Source: Xanthoparmelia taractica
Taxonomy: Eukaryota; Ascomycota; Lecanoromycetes; Lecanorales; Parmeliaceae
Assembly: GCA_033085395.1 (NCBI GenBank)
Contig: JANQBS010000052.1
Span: forward strand, 62,001 to 126,000
Direction of reading: 5' to 3'
Length of the DNA stretch: 64,000 nt
In this document: positions 11,901 to 22,100 of the stretch, in pieces
Layout: each line of letters begins with the position of its first letter
How positions within the stretch are numbered: the stretch's first letter is position 1
The notes under the pieces: generated by a model
The model's database searches: none
Seen by the model: the letters and a program-made list of their open reading frames with translations, nothing else
Told to the model about the DNA's origin: nothing
Program-made: the position numbers and the translations under genes

Positions 11901-12640
11901 GGACTCACCATCCTTGAAAGGAAACCCGCGTTATCTTCAACGGCTCCTCGAACAGGAAAAATGGCAGGTTCTTATACCATATGATACTCAAGAGGCGCTA
12001 CAGCAGAGCCCTACCGTGCCGTCTGAGCCACGTCTTGTCCGTTTGCAGAAGCCATTGCTATGGCATACCTTTGCTGATCAGATCGCCGTTGCTGGCGAGC
12101 CTTACAACGATGCCGCTCTTGCCCGAACAGTCAGGTTTGCACCGCACGTCAATGTCTTGGATGGCAATGATGAGGGACAGCGTCAGGAAGCTACAGCAAA
12201 GGGTTCAACGATCCTGTTGGTCGAAGACAATCCGGTATGACAGAACTCGCCACATGATGCTCGAAAGTTACACTAACGTACCTCTTCAGATCAACCAGAG
12301 ACTTGGCAAAAAGATGTTGACAGCCTTGAAGTATCACGTCTTGGCCGCCGATAACGGCGAGGAAGCCATCGAGCAAATACAGAAGCACGATGCAACCGTA
12401 GATGCAATACTAATGGACCAGTCCATGCCCATGAAGGATGGCATCACAGCAACGAGGGAGATTCGTGCTATGGAAGCAGCTGGAACACTCTCCCGGCGGA
12501 GACCTATCATCGCTGTGACAGCCGTTGTCAGTGTTCAAGCTCAAGCCCTGTTCAAGGCAGCTGGGGCGGATGATTTCCTCATGAAACCACTATCGCTGTC
12601 GAAGCTCGAACAGACTTTGGCGATACATTTGCCTCAGTAA
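8960..12640 (+). CDS. MHYT-domain hybrid histidine kinase, 1010 aa, seven exons
   Basis: Membrane sensor kinase of a phosphorelay. Exons: 8960-9066, 9127-10256, 10306-10321, 10668-10948, 11035-11127, 11180-12234, 12290-12640; all phases close. The N-terminal half is a multi-pass MHYT sensor with three signature blocks (LHFVAML, MHYVGIAAL, MHFTGM), known in bacteria to suggest a copper site sensing a diatomic gas. A cytosolic loop inserted in it holds an almost pure Glu run at about residues 155-180. The kinase core follows: H box SHEIRTPLHH with His501, N box NLLSNALKFT, G1 DTGTGI, F box LFEPFKQ, G2 GTGLGMSIVKQ. A spacer like a worn receiver comes next, then a real receiver with the VEDNP acidic pair, phospho-acceptor Asp937 and Lys993. 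The signal molecule is unknown. The first intron has an unusual GTTCGT donor and the third is long (346 nt), so those junctions are the least certain. Confidence 0.9.
9481..9540 (+). repeat. GAG/GAA trinucleotide run inside the kinase gene
   Basis: About 60 bp of GAG/GAA repeats encode an almost uninterrupted Glu tract in the cytosolic loop of the MHYT kinase. The tract is in frame and probably variable in length between strains. Confidence 0.85.
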
Positions 12641-13763
12641 TAAAGGTGGACTGTAGTATGGGAGCTAATACAGATGCCCGAAGACGAGGTGCATTTTATG
12701 CGTTCGACTCCGGTCTACCCCCCTACATCGTCCGCAGCCTCCTCCGTTAGCAGCAGAGAACCTCGACAGCAAAGCACGAAAAGCGGTGAGCGCCAAACGA
12801 AAATGAGGATATCAAAGTCCAAACCCGCTGGTTCATTCGGCATACATGACTGTTCTACAAAGGTAATCCAAACACCTGCCATCTTAATCGACAGAAACAG
12901 CCAACGTTAAAAGCTGGTTGCCAATCGTTCTGTAGTGCAACTGGGATTGCAAAGAAAGGAGGAGGTATATAGCACCATTTTCCTAGCATGATAGCCACTG
13001 GTTATTTTCTCGTCTTGTCTTGTCTTGTCTGTTGGACAGACGGACGATGATTCGCGAAGAACGGGTGTGCGGGCTTTTGGCCTTGCTTTTTGGTGAAGAC
13101 GTGGGATTCCGATGGCAGGCACAGATGTGGTTTACGAGGTTTGGGAGAAGGGTGGGAAAGACGTGCTGCCGCTGCTGTTGCGAAAGGAGACGAGGAAGAA
13201 GGGAAAAGGGAGGAGAAGGAGGAGGAAAAAGGAGGAGGAGGAAGGTGGAAAAAGAAAGAGGGTAATAAATAATTCCGTGTAAATTTACACGAAGAATACG
13301 GTGATGGAGAGAGAGAGAAGGAAGGGGGAATCTGGAATAATGTCTAATACTACTACTGTACCAAAAGCTTACACTGTACAGCAGATTGTAACCATTTGCA
13401 TTCTTCGAAACGGTCGAGACGGACGGACGGACCTCGTAGCTTAATCTAGGTATATGAGCATAGGGAGATGGGGGTTTTCGCTTGATTGATTGATTGATTG
13501 ATTGGGGATCTGCCGTCGTGCACCAATGTGCATGATGGGGAAGGGTACGGGCGACATGTCCTTGGGGAGAGGTGGTGGTGATAGAAGATGTGGATGCGGT
13601 GGGATGATTCGGTGTTGCAAAGTAGAGTTGGTGTCTTGGAAGAGGGAGGCATATCAATGGGATAAATTCTCTTGCTCGAGCATACTTGTCGTCAGTGTCT
13701 GCAATCACAGTCTTAGGACTCCCACTGTAGCTGGGACGGAGACTTTAGTATATAGGCGACTAA
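12641..13763. other. Convergent intergenic region
   Basis: This spacer lies between the 3' ends of the MHYT kinase (+) and mmm1 (-). It contains CTTGT tandem words near 13011-13030, a GA-rich run at about 13185-13262, a perfect 16-bp palindrome at 13276-13291 and a TGAT tandem at about 13483-13505. Long open frames here come from the skewed composition, and none has a conserved feature. Confidence 0.5.
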
Positions 13764-15100
13764 TCAATTCACCATCATGTCAGGCATACTCCCCGGCATA
13801 TTCTCATACGTCCTATTCCTCCACCTCAGTCCCTCCTCAAACGCACTGGCGTCAACCGTTCCCCCTCCACCACCACCACCACCAACCTCCTCCCTATCCC
13901 TTCTCTCCCTATCCCTCCTCCTCTCCTCCTCCACCTCCCTTCTCGCCTCCTCCCTCACATCCCTCAAACCCTCCTTCGGCACGCCTTCCTCTTCGTCCGC
14001 AGACCCAGGACCCCGTGTGTTCTTCTTTCGTGGCCAGAGGCTCGGCAAGACGACTTGCTGCACCCTTGGCTCAACGCAGCGTTCATCGATCCAGGCGTGC
14101 AGTCTGCTGTCGACGAGTTGTGCGATCTTGGGGATATCCTGGAGGCGAGAGCGGGATCCGACGAGGGAGCGGACGCTGAGATCAAGGCGGTAGTCGGGGA
14201 GGAATGAGAAGGCGAGGGAGGTTGGCGTTGTGGAGGGCGCTTGATGCGGTGCTGCTGCGCCGAGCGGTGTGCTGACGGGCGTAGGATGAGAGGGCAGGAA
14301 GGATATCGATAGCGTGCCTGAAAAACGGACGACGGAGACGGCCAGGGCGACGGGTAAGACGGCGGTGAGCGGGTTGGGATAGTTGAGCACGATCTTCGTC
14401 TCGATGCCCAGGGTGATGAAATCGCTCAAATCGACATCCATGCGCGCCTGCAACCTTGGGCCCTCGGGCCCATTGGTCTCGCCGTCTTCGTTTACGGGAT
14501 GGACGCGGCAATTGCTCAGGATGGGGAATTCTTCCCCGAGACTAATTTCCGTCACCTTGATATCTGACAGAAAACTCGGTTTCTGCTGCCCGTTCAGGAC
14601 ACCGGTCAACGACTCCAAAATCGCATCGTCGTCATGTGCGTCATTCCTGAATTGCGCAATCGTCTGCGCAATCAGGACGTTAAACCAATCCAGACTCTCC
14701 GGTTGGTGGGAGTTGACATTGTAATATGTCTTGGAGAGAATCGTAGCAGTAGTCAGTCTCGGCGGGGGTCGTAACACGTGGGAGGCGGAGCGTTTGCTGT
14801 TAAGCTTGTGGGAGGTGGAAGACGACGAGGTGAGAGAGATGGAGCGGCTGCGGTCTCGACGGGCGAGGGCGCGTGCAGAGGCACTGGTCTCGGGGGACGG
14901 AGGGTCGCCGAAGATGAAGAATTTGATGAAGCAGCCGATTAAGATGACGACGGAGAGTTGACCGAGTAGGAAACCTTGTGTGAATGAAAGGCTGAGTATA
15001 TATCAGCATATTGGAGCCGGTATCTTAGTGATCCAAGAGCTCACGAGGATTGCTGTGGTGGGGCTTGCGGAGAAGAAGCATCTGCAGTGGTGTCAGTCAT
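13764..15100 (-). CDS. mmm1: ERMES subunit Mmm1, 427 aa, two exons
   Basis: ER-anchored subunit of the ER-mitochondria encounter structure, which tethers the two organelles and moves phospholipids through SMP domains. Exons on the minus strand are 15100-15045 and 14991-13764, with a 53-nt intron opening GTGAGC. A short lumenal N-terminus leads to one membrane segment at about residues 18-45 (LSFTQGFLLGQLSVVILIGC region). A Ser/Arg-rich linker and the SMP domain follow, with the family block TYYNVNSHQPESLDWFNVLI. The C-terminus carries a charged Arg/Glu stretch and a Gly run, common variations in fungal Mmm1. Length is typical. The ATG at 15100 is chosen because an ATG just upstream runs straight into a stop. 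Confidence 0.95.
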
Positions 15101-15697
15101 CCATTCGGAGATGGAAGTTGCACGTACGTTGAAGACTGCTCATGCTATCGAAGAGCGGTAGAGATATGCTCTCTTTACACCCATCATAAGCCTTCTGTGA
15201 TAGATAATAGACAATTGGTGTGTCGAAGCGAGCGTGAAGGAAAGTGGATGTTCTCAAAATTTACTCCGTACCTCTTCAGCGCCAAGATCTTATACACCTC
15301 GAGTGCCTGGCGTCTGTCCAAGGTACCTTACTATGTAGTAGCAGATCTATCTTGACGCCGTTAGTTTTCCTTCCTGTACTATTTCCAGTTATCAAGGAAG
15401 ACAGCATGAGAAAACAAACGTTCAGTTCTATTATTCTATATTGAAAGATGCCTTCAAACATCTCCATATATACACTGAACAGCAATATTCAACGTATACC
15501 GGAGACTCCTCGCCATAATGTAGATAACCAGGCATTGGCCAATACGTGTGAAGAATAGCTATCCAGCAGCTCTGGTCATCAGCTCTCAATGTTGCACCAA
15601 ACGCCCTGCTCCTGGAAAAGTCTCTTAAAGCCACCTCTTGCCCTCCTTACAGCCTCATGTTAGTTGTCCGCAATACTTGAACCACTCGATTTAAGGT
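15101..15697. other. Intergenic, mmm1 promoter and transporter 3' side
   Basis: This spacer lies upstream of mmm1 and downstream of the GDP-mannose transporter, both on the minus strand. An AAGGTACCTTACTA-like word lies near 15319. Nothing codes. Confidence 0.5.
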
Positions 15698-17031
15698 TCA
15701 GGATTTAAATGAGTCTCTAGCGCTCTGCATGCTCGCACTCATAGGCGCTGGATTTGTTGTTGGCAGTCCCCCTCCCATCTTGGCCTTCGCCGATTGCTTG
15801 ACCTTTGCAAGCGCATATACAATTCCGCTAATGAATCCAACAGCGATAGCAGAGACAGATGGAATCGTTACGGGGGCATCGAAGAAGATAAGGCCGCTGA
15901 GCGCAATAGGCAATTTGTTGAGAGCGCCGACCATGGAGTATGTAGTCGAGGAAGTCACACGGACACACCAGGCCGAGGTGTATGAGATGAAAACCGAGGA
16001 AAGGCCGGAGAACACCATGGCTGCGATGATATTATTACGCTGGTCCAATGGAAAATTCTTCGTCACGTTCTCGGAAGACCAATTTTCGACGAAGATGGAG
16101 GCGATGAGAAGGATGGGAATCGACAGGACGTTGTTGTAAAACATAGCTGGGAGTCAGATTAGCAACTCGTCTACCACAAATGTGAGGTATCATATACTAT
16201 CAAAATCCTTGAAGTTCGTCAGCTTGATCCGCTTCCGCATACCAAGCACATAAGCTGCGCTGCAAATACAGTTCAACAGCATCCACATGTATCCAGCGTT
16301 AAGTGTTGAAATCCTCGCAGAAGCTTCGTCGCTCGCGTGGCCGAAATTCTGCAGCGCGTGTTGAATATCTGCCCAAGCCGCGATAACTGAGCTGAGAACC
16401 ATCAAGCCGAAAGAGAAGAGAGACATTCCGGTGACGGAGCCGCCGAACCATAGCACCTCGCCGTAGGCAATGAGAATGATGGTCAAGTTTTTGAATATGG
16501 TATAGACCGGAATTGAGAGAAATTGAAGGGCCTTGGTGCTGGTGTATATCATCACAATGAGTGACAATGATACGGGAAACCCTAACAAGCTGTCAATTGC
16601 CGATGTTCCAGATCCAGCTTGTGAGACAACTCACATTTTCTGGCCTCATCAGAATTGAAGTCTCGATATGTAATGACTCCAAAGGTTTTGCAAGTCTGAA
16701 TAGCAATCACGCAAACCACAGACTAAGTATCTATTAGCATGTCCTCCTTTCAAGTTCTCCCATGCTGCTAGCAACTCACCTGAACGCAAAGCAGAAAGAA
16801 GTTCAGATTGAAAGATCCGGAAAGCACGAATTTGTTCGTCACGGTCATCAATATGGAGGAAGCGCAGTAACTGAGGACGGGAAAGACGGGGTTGTTCGCG
16901 ACTGCTGCAATTGGGGCAGCTCCTCCTGTGGGAGTCTTGGGACCAGGAGATCTTGGGGGTGAATGATAGCCGCGCTCCGTTTTCTCGTCCAGATCGATAA
17001 TTGTTTCATCCCTCTTTTTGAAGTCGGCCAT
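15698..17031 (-). CDS. GDP-mannose transporter (Vrg4 type), 390 aa, four exons
   Basis: Golgi antiporter that imports GDP-mannose for mannosylation of glycoproteins, lipids and wall mannan. Minus-strand exons: 17031-16780, 16722-16635, 16581-16198, 16146-15698, with introns of 57, 53 and 51 nt, all in phase. The protein begins with a cytosolic tail carrying Pro-rich and acidic residues, then about ten hydrophobic segments of the drug/metabolite transporter fold. The nucleotide-sugar signature GALNK is present (GALNKLPIALSG), as is the family block NKFVLSGSFNLNFFLL. Length is typical of fungal Vrg4/Gmt1. Yeast has a close paralogue; only one copy is in this window. Confidence 0.93.
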
Positions 17032-18493
17032 GGCTGCTTGCCGGCTGGGGTCGGGATTGGAGGGAGGGGTGATTGTTGGGGTTGACGATGGAGAGTATGC
17101 AAGCTTCGCTTAAGTTGAGTATTGGCGCTGAGGGCTCAGTGCAGTATATTGGAATGATCCTGAGCCAGGACAAGCTGTTGGTTGTACGACGACAGAGAAG
17201 CTCCCGGCGACCGTGTTTGGAAGGTAACATGCGTCGGTGATATGTTGAGGATTTGTTGCTGGTGGCTTTTTTCCAGTACGAAACTCTAAAACCGTACTAA
17301 GGCAAGGGGTCTTCATCAGCCCTATGGGCTTAGCATTTGCCGAGTCGAATCGGTATACTCAGCATCATCGTCTACATTCGTCTTCGGCCGGCTTCGGTAG
17401 CATCAGTATCTCACCTAATTCTCTGGTTTCTGATATTTTGCATTTCTGCAACCATTACCTATGTAATACCCCCACTGCTCAAAAGATTTTCAATGCGGTT
17501 TTCACTGCCATTTTTGCATACATATATGTTCCAGAAAATGTTAATTCGACCTATGAGCTATACAGGCACTGATTCTGGAATAGCCTTACTATAAGTACCT
17601 GGTTAACTCTAGTCAACGAGGTCCGGCAGATTTGGAGCTTGGCCTGTATGCCATGTGCGGAGAAGGCCAACCAGACACTACGGCTGCAGCATCATCGTGT
17701 AACAGTAATCTGAAATACTTTGTTTCATGTTCATCATCCTGCGCTGCCTCACAGCTCCATGTATCTCAAAGGAAGCCTTGAGATTCTGGCTCCAATGGTC
17801 CTTTGGATCTCGTCCGTGTGACGGCCCAGGATTTGCCAATTTTCCTGGACGGTGTTTTCAGTTCGCTAACAGAGGTACCAAATAAGAAACTGTGTCAGAA
17901 TGCTCAGTTACAGGAGCCGAGTGGCCCCCTGCTCGGAAAGTTCTCTTCTTTTGAGTTTGGAGGAATTGAGGTTTTCCTCTATACGTGACTTTTGCTACGT
18001 TCTCGCGTATTTCTGCATCGTTAGTCATATTGGGCGTAATGTGGTATTGAGTATACCTTAATAGAGGATGGAAACGGCAACATGAGTCCTGGCAAAACGA
18101 TTTTGATTTTCCGAAAAGTGAAGGCTTTCAATGAGTGTACAGTCTTATATATAGCGTACAGAGTCCCAGGATAATATTTAGCCAGGTCTATTTCGTCCAT
18201 CTAGAAAACGAAGTAGTGACTATCTTGCTTTAGGCTGTCAAGTCTCCCTGCAATTCAAGTCCAGATCCTGATCTGTCGAGCCATTGCTCCAGATCTGACG
18301 TTGCCTATGATATTCGTAGGACCAGTGCAGCCTGGCGGTTTTCCATCCCTAACAGTCTCGGATTGTGGATTCCATCGAACGGGATCCTGCGAATGCACTT
18401 CACATCTTCTACGCCTCGTACCGAGCACCATCATACCTCTTACCCAGCAGATCCCTCCATCCAGCCACTCCCTCACGCACACCCACAACCCCC
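17032..18493. other. Intergenic, no gene seen
   Basis: This 1.46-kb spacer is upstream of the GDP-mannose transporter and downstream of the TXNDC9-like gene. Short frames are present but none has splice structure or conserved motifs. The first few hundred bases upstream of 17031 probably hold the transporter promoter. Confidence 0.4.
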
Positions 18494-19129
18494 TCAATCC
18501 CATTCATCATCATCACCCCCATCATCATCCCCATCCCCACCCCCCTTCCTCCCCACCCCCTTACCCGCCACAACCCCGACATCCTCTACCTCAACCCCCA
18601 TCTCCCCCTCCAAAACCCCACTCCTCACCAACCTCCTCTCCAAATCCCCCGTCCCAAACCCATCCCCACTCCCCCCCAACCCCTCAAACCCAACAATCCT
18701 CTCCACCCCCAACCCCCCCACAAACCCAATGACACACGGCAAGACCCTAACCCCCAACTTCCCCACCAAAAACGGCGCATCGCCCACCTCAATTTTCAGA
18801 AACTTCGTCCCCAGATGCGCCTTTGCGAGCGCCTCCAAATGCTTATCCATGATGCGGCAGCGCGCGAAATCCGCTTTGGAGAAGTGCACGATGCAGCGGG
18901 TTACGGAGGCGGTTGTGTCCATGAGAGTTTTTTCGCAGGTGAGGGTTGTGTGGGTGCCGTAGCCGGAGGAGCGCTGGTGTTGGGCGGTTTTGAGGGCGTG
19001 GGTTAGTTGGGTTAGGCGGGATTCGCGGAGGTGGGAGAGAGTGGGGTCGTTGTCGAGGGAGTCGAGGAGGGCGTCTTCGTCGGGGGAGGAGGGGGTGGGG
19101 GAGCGGGAGGAGGAGGCGGGGGCGGTCAT
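18494..19129 (-). CDS. TXNDC9/Plp1-like phosducin-family protein, 211 aa
   Basis: Single-exon gene for a thioredoxin-fold protein of the phosducin-like group, which in other eukaryotes works with the CCT chaperonin in actin/tubulin folding. After a Ser/Pro-rich start and the charged helix block LRESRLTQLTHALKTA, the thioredoxin fold spans about residues 65-150. It keeps the family phrases IVHFSKADFARCRIMDKHL and TKFLKIEV. The usual redox CxxC is replaced by C-R-I-M, as in the family, so no disulphide chemistry is expected. The acidic end (DDDEWD) is also typical. The last third is strikingly Gly/Val-rich because the coding strand there is almost pure G with little C. Confidence 0.85.
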   Translation of the reverse strand: MTAPASSSRSPTPSSPDEDALLDSLDNDPTLSHLRESRLTQLTHALKTAQHQRSSGYGTHTTLTCEKTLMDTTASVTRCIVHFSKADFARCRIMDKHLEALAKAHLGTKFLKIEVGDAPFLVGKLGVRVLPCVIGFVGGLGVERIVGFEGLGGSGDGFGTGDLERRLVRSGVLEGEMGVEVEDVGVVAGKGVGRKGGGDGDDDGGDDDEWD

Positions 19130-20390
19130 GGTTGGTGAGGGGGGTGGTTGGTGCGTGGGGAGGGTTTTGTATGCTGTGTGTTTGTTGCTGTAGGAAGTTC
19201 AGCCTTTGTAGAATATCGCTTCTGGTGGTGCTAGTCCTGGAATGGAAGTTAACATTTGTCGAGGTAAAATATACGATATCAATCAATCAATCACTCCGGT
19301 TAATACCGTATACATAATGAACGAGGTTGATATTGTAGCTAAACGCTACAAGAACTACCCTAAAGTGTCGGCTTCATGCACAATGTTCCCTAGCTACGGA
19401 GTTATCCGGGGTTAAAATGTTTTCGCGTTGAGGCTTGGCGTGAGCGCCTTCACCCTATTATTGATGAACATCTCGCTCTCTCCCGCCACCACACTCCTAT
19501 CCTTCACCTCAGACGGAGCATCAAAATAACCCCATGCTGCAATGGGCGTTTGCTACGAAACACATCACGTGGGCTTTCCTGCCCGCAACGCACAACCGGA
19601 GCAATTTATGTAGCAATAAACAATCATACCTTAGAGGGGCAGATAACCATCAGCGAAGGTCCTCAAAGTTCTTTTGAACCGTTATGATCGTATAAAAGTA
19701 TGCTAACAGGAAGAGAGAGGGTTAAAGATTCCCAGACGGTTGGCTGGAAGGTACGCGCCGGTGCGGAGCGCAGTCAAATTGCGGACTTCCTAAGTTCTGT
19801 GTCGCAGTACAAAATCATGGCAAGCTTGCTCGAAAAGTCCAAACGTATGAAGTACGGGACCAGCTTGGTAGGGGGAAGCATTGAGACGGTGTTGCAGTGA
19901 CAGAGCCTAGCTTCATGACACTGATCAAGAGTAGTTGCATGCTGTAGATATCGTGCAACCACACCAATAGCACTGAGACTCTTGCAAATGCAAGATGGAT
20001 AACTGTTTGAATTCTACTGTATTGGGGTATGCAGCCACATCCTGAACCTGACACATGCTCAAGCCCTTCTATCCTTCGTCGAGCGAATCAGCGACGCAAA
20101 GTCTCGCGCACGACGTCGTCACCTCACCACTCAACATGCTGTGTACGTAATGATACAAAAGAAACGGGATGCCGTGATCCTGAAGCGTGCGAAGAGCTCC
20201 CCTGCCCTCAAACGCAAGTGTAATGCGAGACGCTGGGTGATTCGAACCAAGGCGGGACCATTAACTTTGGATCAGTTTATAAGATGCCGGTTGTCGCCTG
20301 ACTATGCGCGGACTTTGTTGCTATGCCTAAGTTTCTGCCGTTTGGGGTGTGTTATGGGATTGTAGATGTTCCGTGGCGGCGGCCTGGGGC
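19130..20390. other. Intergenic, no gene seen
   Basis: This spacer is upstream of the TXNDC9-like gene and downstream of the Knr4 gene. TCAATCAATCAATCA repeats lie at about 19277-19292 and a CACGTG core near 19566. A TTCGAACC word near 20240 recalls a tRNA T-loop but has no matching stem. Confidence 0.45.
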
Positions 20391-22100
20391 TCAAATTTCA
20401 ACGCTTTTCATATCATCCACACCGGCGACTCCAAGACCTGTTAGCGCTGGATTAGTCTGTATCTCTTTATTCGTCGCGTTTCTCAGCACACCGGACATGT
20501 CGGCCTCCATCACCTGACCCAGAGGCGCTTGCTTGTAGCCATCGTTTGGGCCGGTAGAACTTCCAACCTCGACAAGATTCCCGTTTCGCTCACTAGCTGC
20601 CGTGTTCTGAGCAAAGATATCTTGATTAGCGTCACCACCGGTGTGGACCTTAGGTGCCGCATTTTCTTCTGTGACTTGAGCTAGCGGGCTGGGTTTTCCA
20701 ACGGCGCCACGGGGACTTTGAGTGTGCGTCGGTCCCCGGTTTGGAAACCTCTGAGGTGAGCGTCCCCTTTCTTCGGTTGGACTGCCGTATGGAGACCCAA
20801 CATTAGCGTCACCGTTGGGGTTGGTACCCGGCCCGGAACCTGGCCTTCTTCGAGGGCCTTTTCGACCATACTTTTGATCCATCCTCCAGCGCAATATGCT
20901 TAGATATGCTGGCTCGACGGTGGCGGTCTTGAACTCTCGAAGCTTAAGCTCCTGTGTCTCCTCGTCGACGAAGACTTTCTCACCACTCATGTCATCTGCT
21001 ACTGTTGCGAGAAAAGCTGCCCATGACCGAGCGACAACATATTTGCAATCATAGTCTCGGCCAAAGATTATGATCTGACCCCATTTTCCAACGGGCCCAG
21101 GCGCAAGATCAACTGCAAGGTTATTTCCGCCCCAATCACGTGCCAAGGGAATCCATCCGGGATGGGCGTAAGCTTTTTGAATGGCTCTGGATGGCTGTGA
21201 GTCTTGTCTCTCGAGGAGCTCCTGTCGCCAAAACGGATTGGCTGCTTGTTGTGAAATTTGGTTTGATACCGAGGATGATGAAGCCCCACCAAAGGCTTTA
21301 GGTGGGAATTGCGTCTGGTTAGTTGGCGGGGAAGTGAGATATTCTTCGTTGACTACCCGCCAATTCTTCCATTCTTGAACTATCTCCTCGCAGTCGAGAA
21401 GCATGCAGCCGAAGATGATGCCCGTGGGTCTCCCACCTCTCTCTTGCCCATCATGTATTTGTAGAGATTCGCGTACTTCCATGGGCAAAGAGCAATCAAG
21501 CTCGTGCTCAAGCTCGTTAACATCATTCTGGGTGCACCCTCCGGAGAGCTGGTCGTATAATTCTTCGTAGTTGTCCTCGGCCCATCGGTCAATCTTTTTC
21601 CAAGAGTGTGCTACCGGTGGGGGTGGGGGGAGGCCTTCTTGGAAGCTTTGCATTTGTATTTCTCCTGGAGTCACAGTATCGAAAGGATTGGGCTCGTTGG
21701 ACTGTTGTTGTTTTAGAGCCATATTAGACCGCATGCCAGGCAAGTACGGAGAAGTGGGTGATTGGAGAGGACCTGCGCCTGGACTGCCCGGTGCGCGTGC
21801 GTTGCCGTTTGGTAAAGCTGGTGTAAACTGCGCGGAGGTATCATCGCCGTACGAGGAGCTCAGGTCTGGACGCGATTCTACCGCGCTGGTGGCGACAGAT
21901 GTAAGCGGGGCGTGACGGCTTTGATTAAGAGGCATATGTTGGCCGGTGCGGTAGGGAGAGTCATGGGACGCATGGCGATCACTTGAAACCATTGTATGCC
22001 AGAAGGAGCGAAAGGCCCCAGCAAACCTATCCGGGCTACAAGTCAGTAAGGTATGGGTCTTTTGTCAAGGGTAATGGAGGAATGGAGCTTACGAAGGCAT
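20391..22100 (-). CDS. Knr4/Smi1 cell-wall regulator, 550 aa, two exons
   Basis: Scaffold-like regulator of beta-glucan synthesis and cell-wall integrity signalling. Exon 1 is only 8 nt (22100-22093), encoding Met-Pro and two bases of Ser. A 57-nt intron follows, then exon 2 (22035-20391). The second exon opens with the family block on GAFRSFWHTMVSSDRH and HASHDSPYRTG. The SMI1/KNR4 fold covers roughly residues 145-400, with SWKKIDRWAEDNYEELYDQL, GIIFGCMLLDCEEIVQEW and HPGWIPLARDWGGNNLAVDL. The N- and C-termini are long and disordered, rich in Pro, Ser, Asn and Gly. The start is set by the conserved Pro-Asp-Arg-Phe join, which needs the tiny exon. An internal Met at 21992 would give a 533-residue form. 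Confidence 0.92.

Noticed and set aside
13185..13265. GA-rich open frame with Arg/Gly/Lys repeats
   Set aside because: Pure low-complexity purine tract, open in several frames, between two 3' ends.
13502..14193. Plus-strand Ser/Pro-rich frames with coding-like length
   Set aside because: They lie antisense to mmm1 exon 2, whose protein is clearly conserved, so they are composition shadows.
18301..19006. Long His/Pro/Ser-rich open frames on the plus strand
   Set aside because: They are the complementary reading of the G-rich coding strand of the TXNDC9-like gene. They have no conserved motif and overlap each other in several frames.
20230..20255. tRNA-like T-loop word TTCGAACC
   Set aside because: The flanking bases do not pair as a T-stem and no acceptor, D or anticodon arm can be placed around it.
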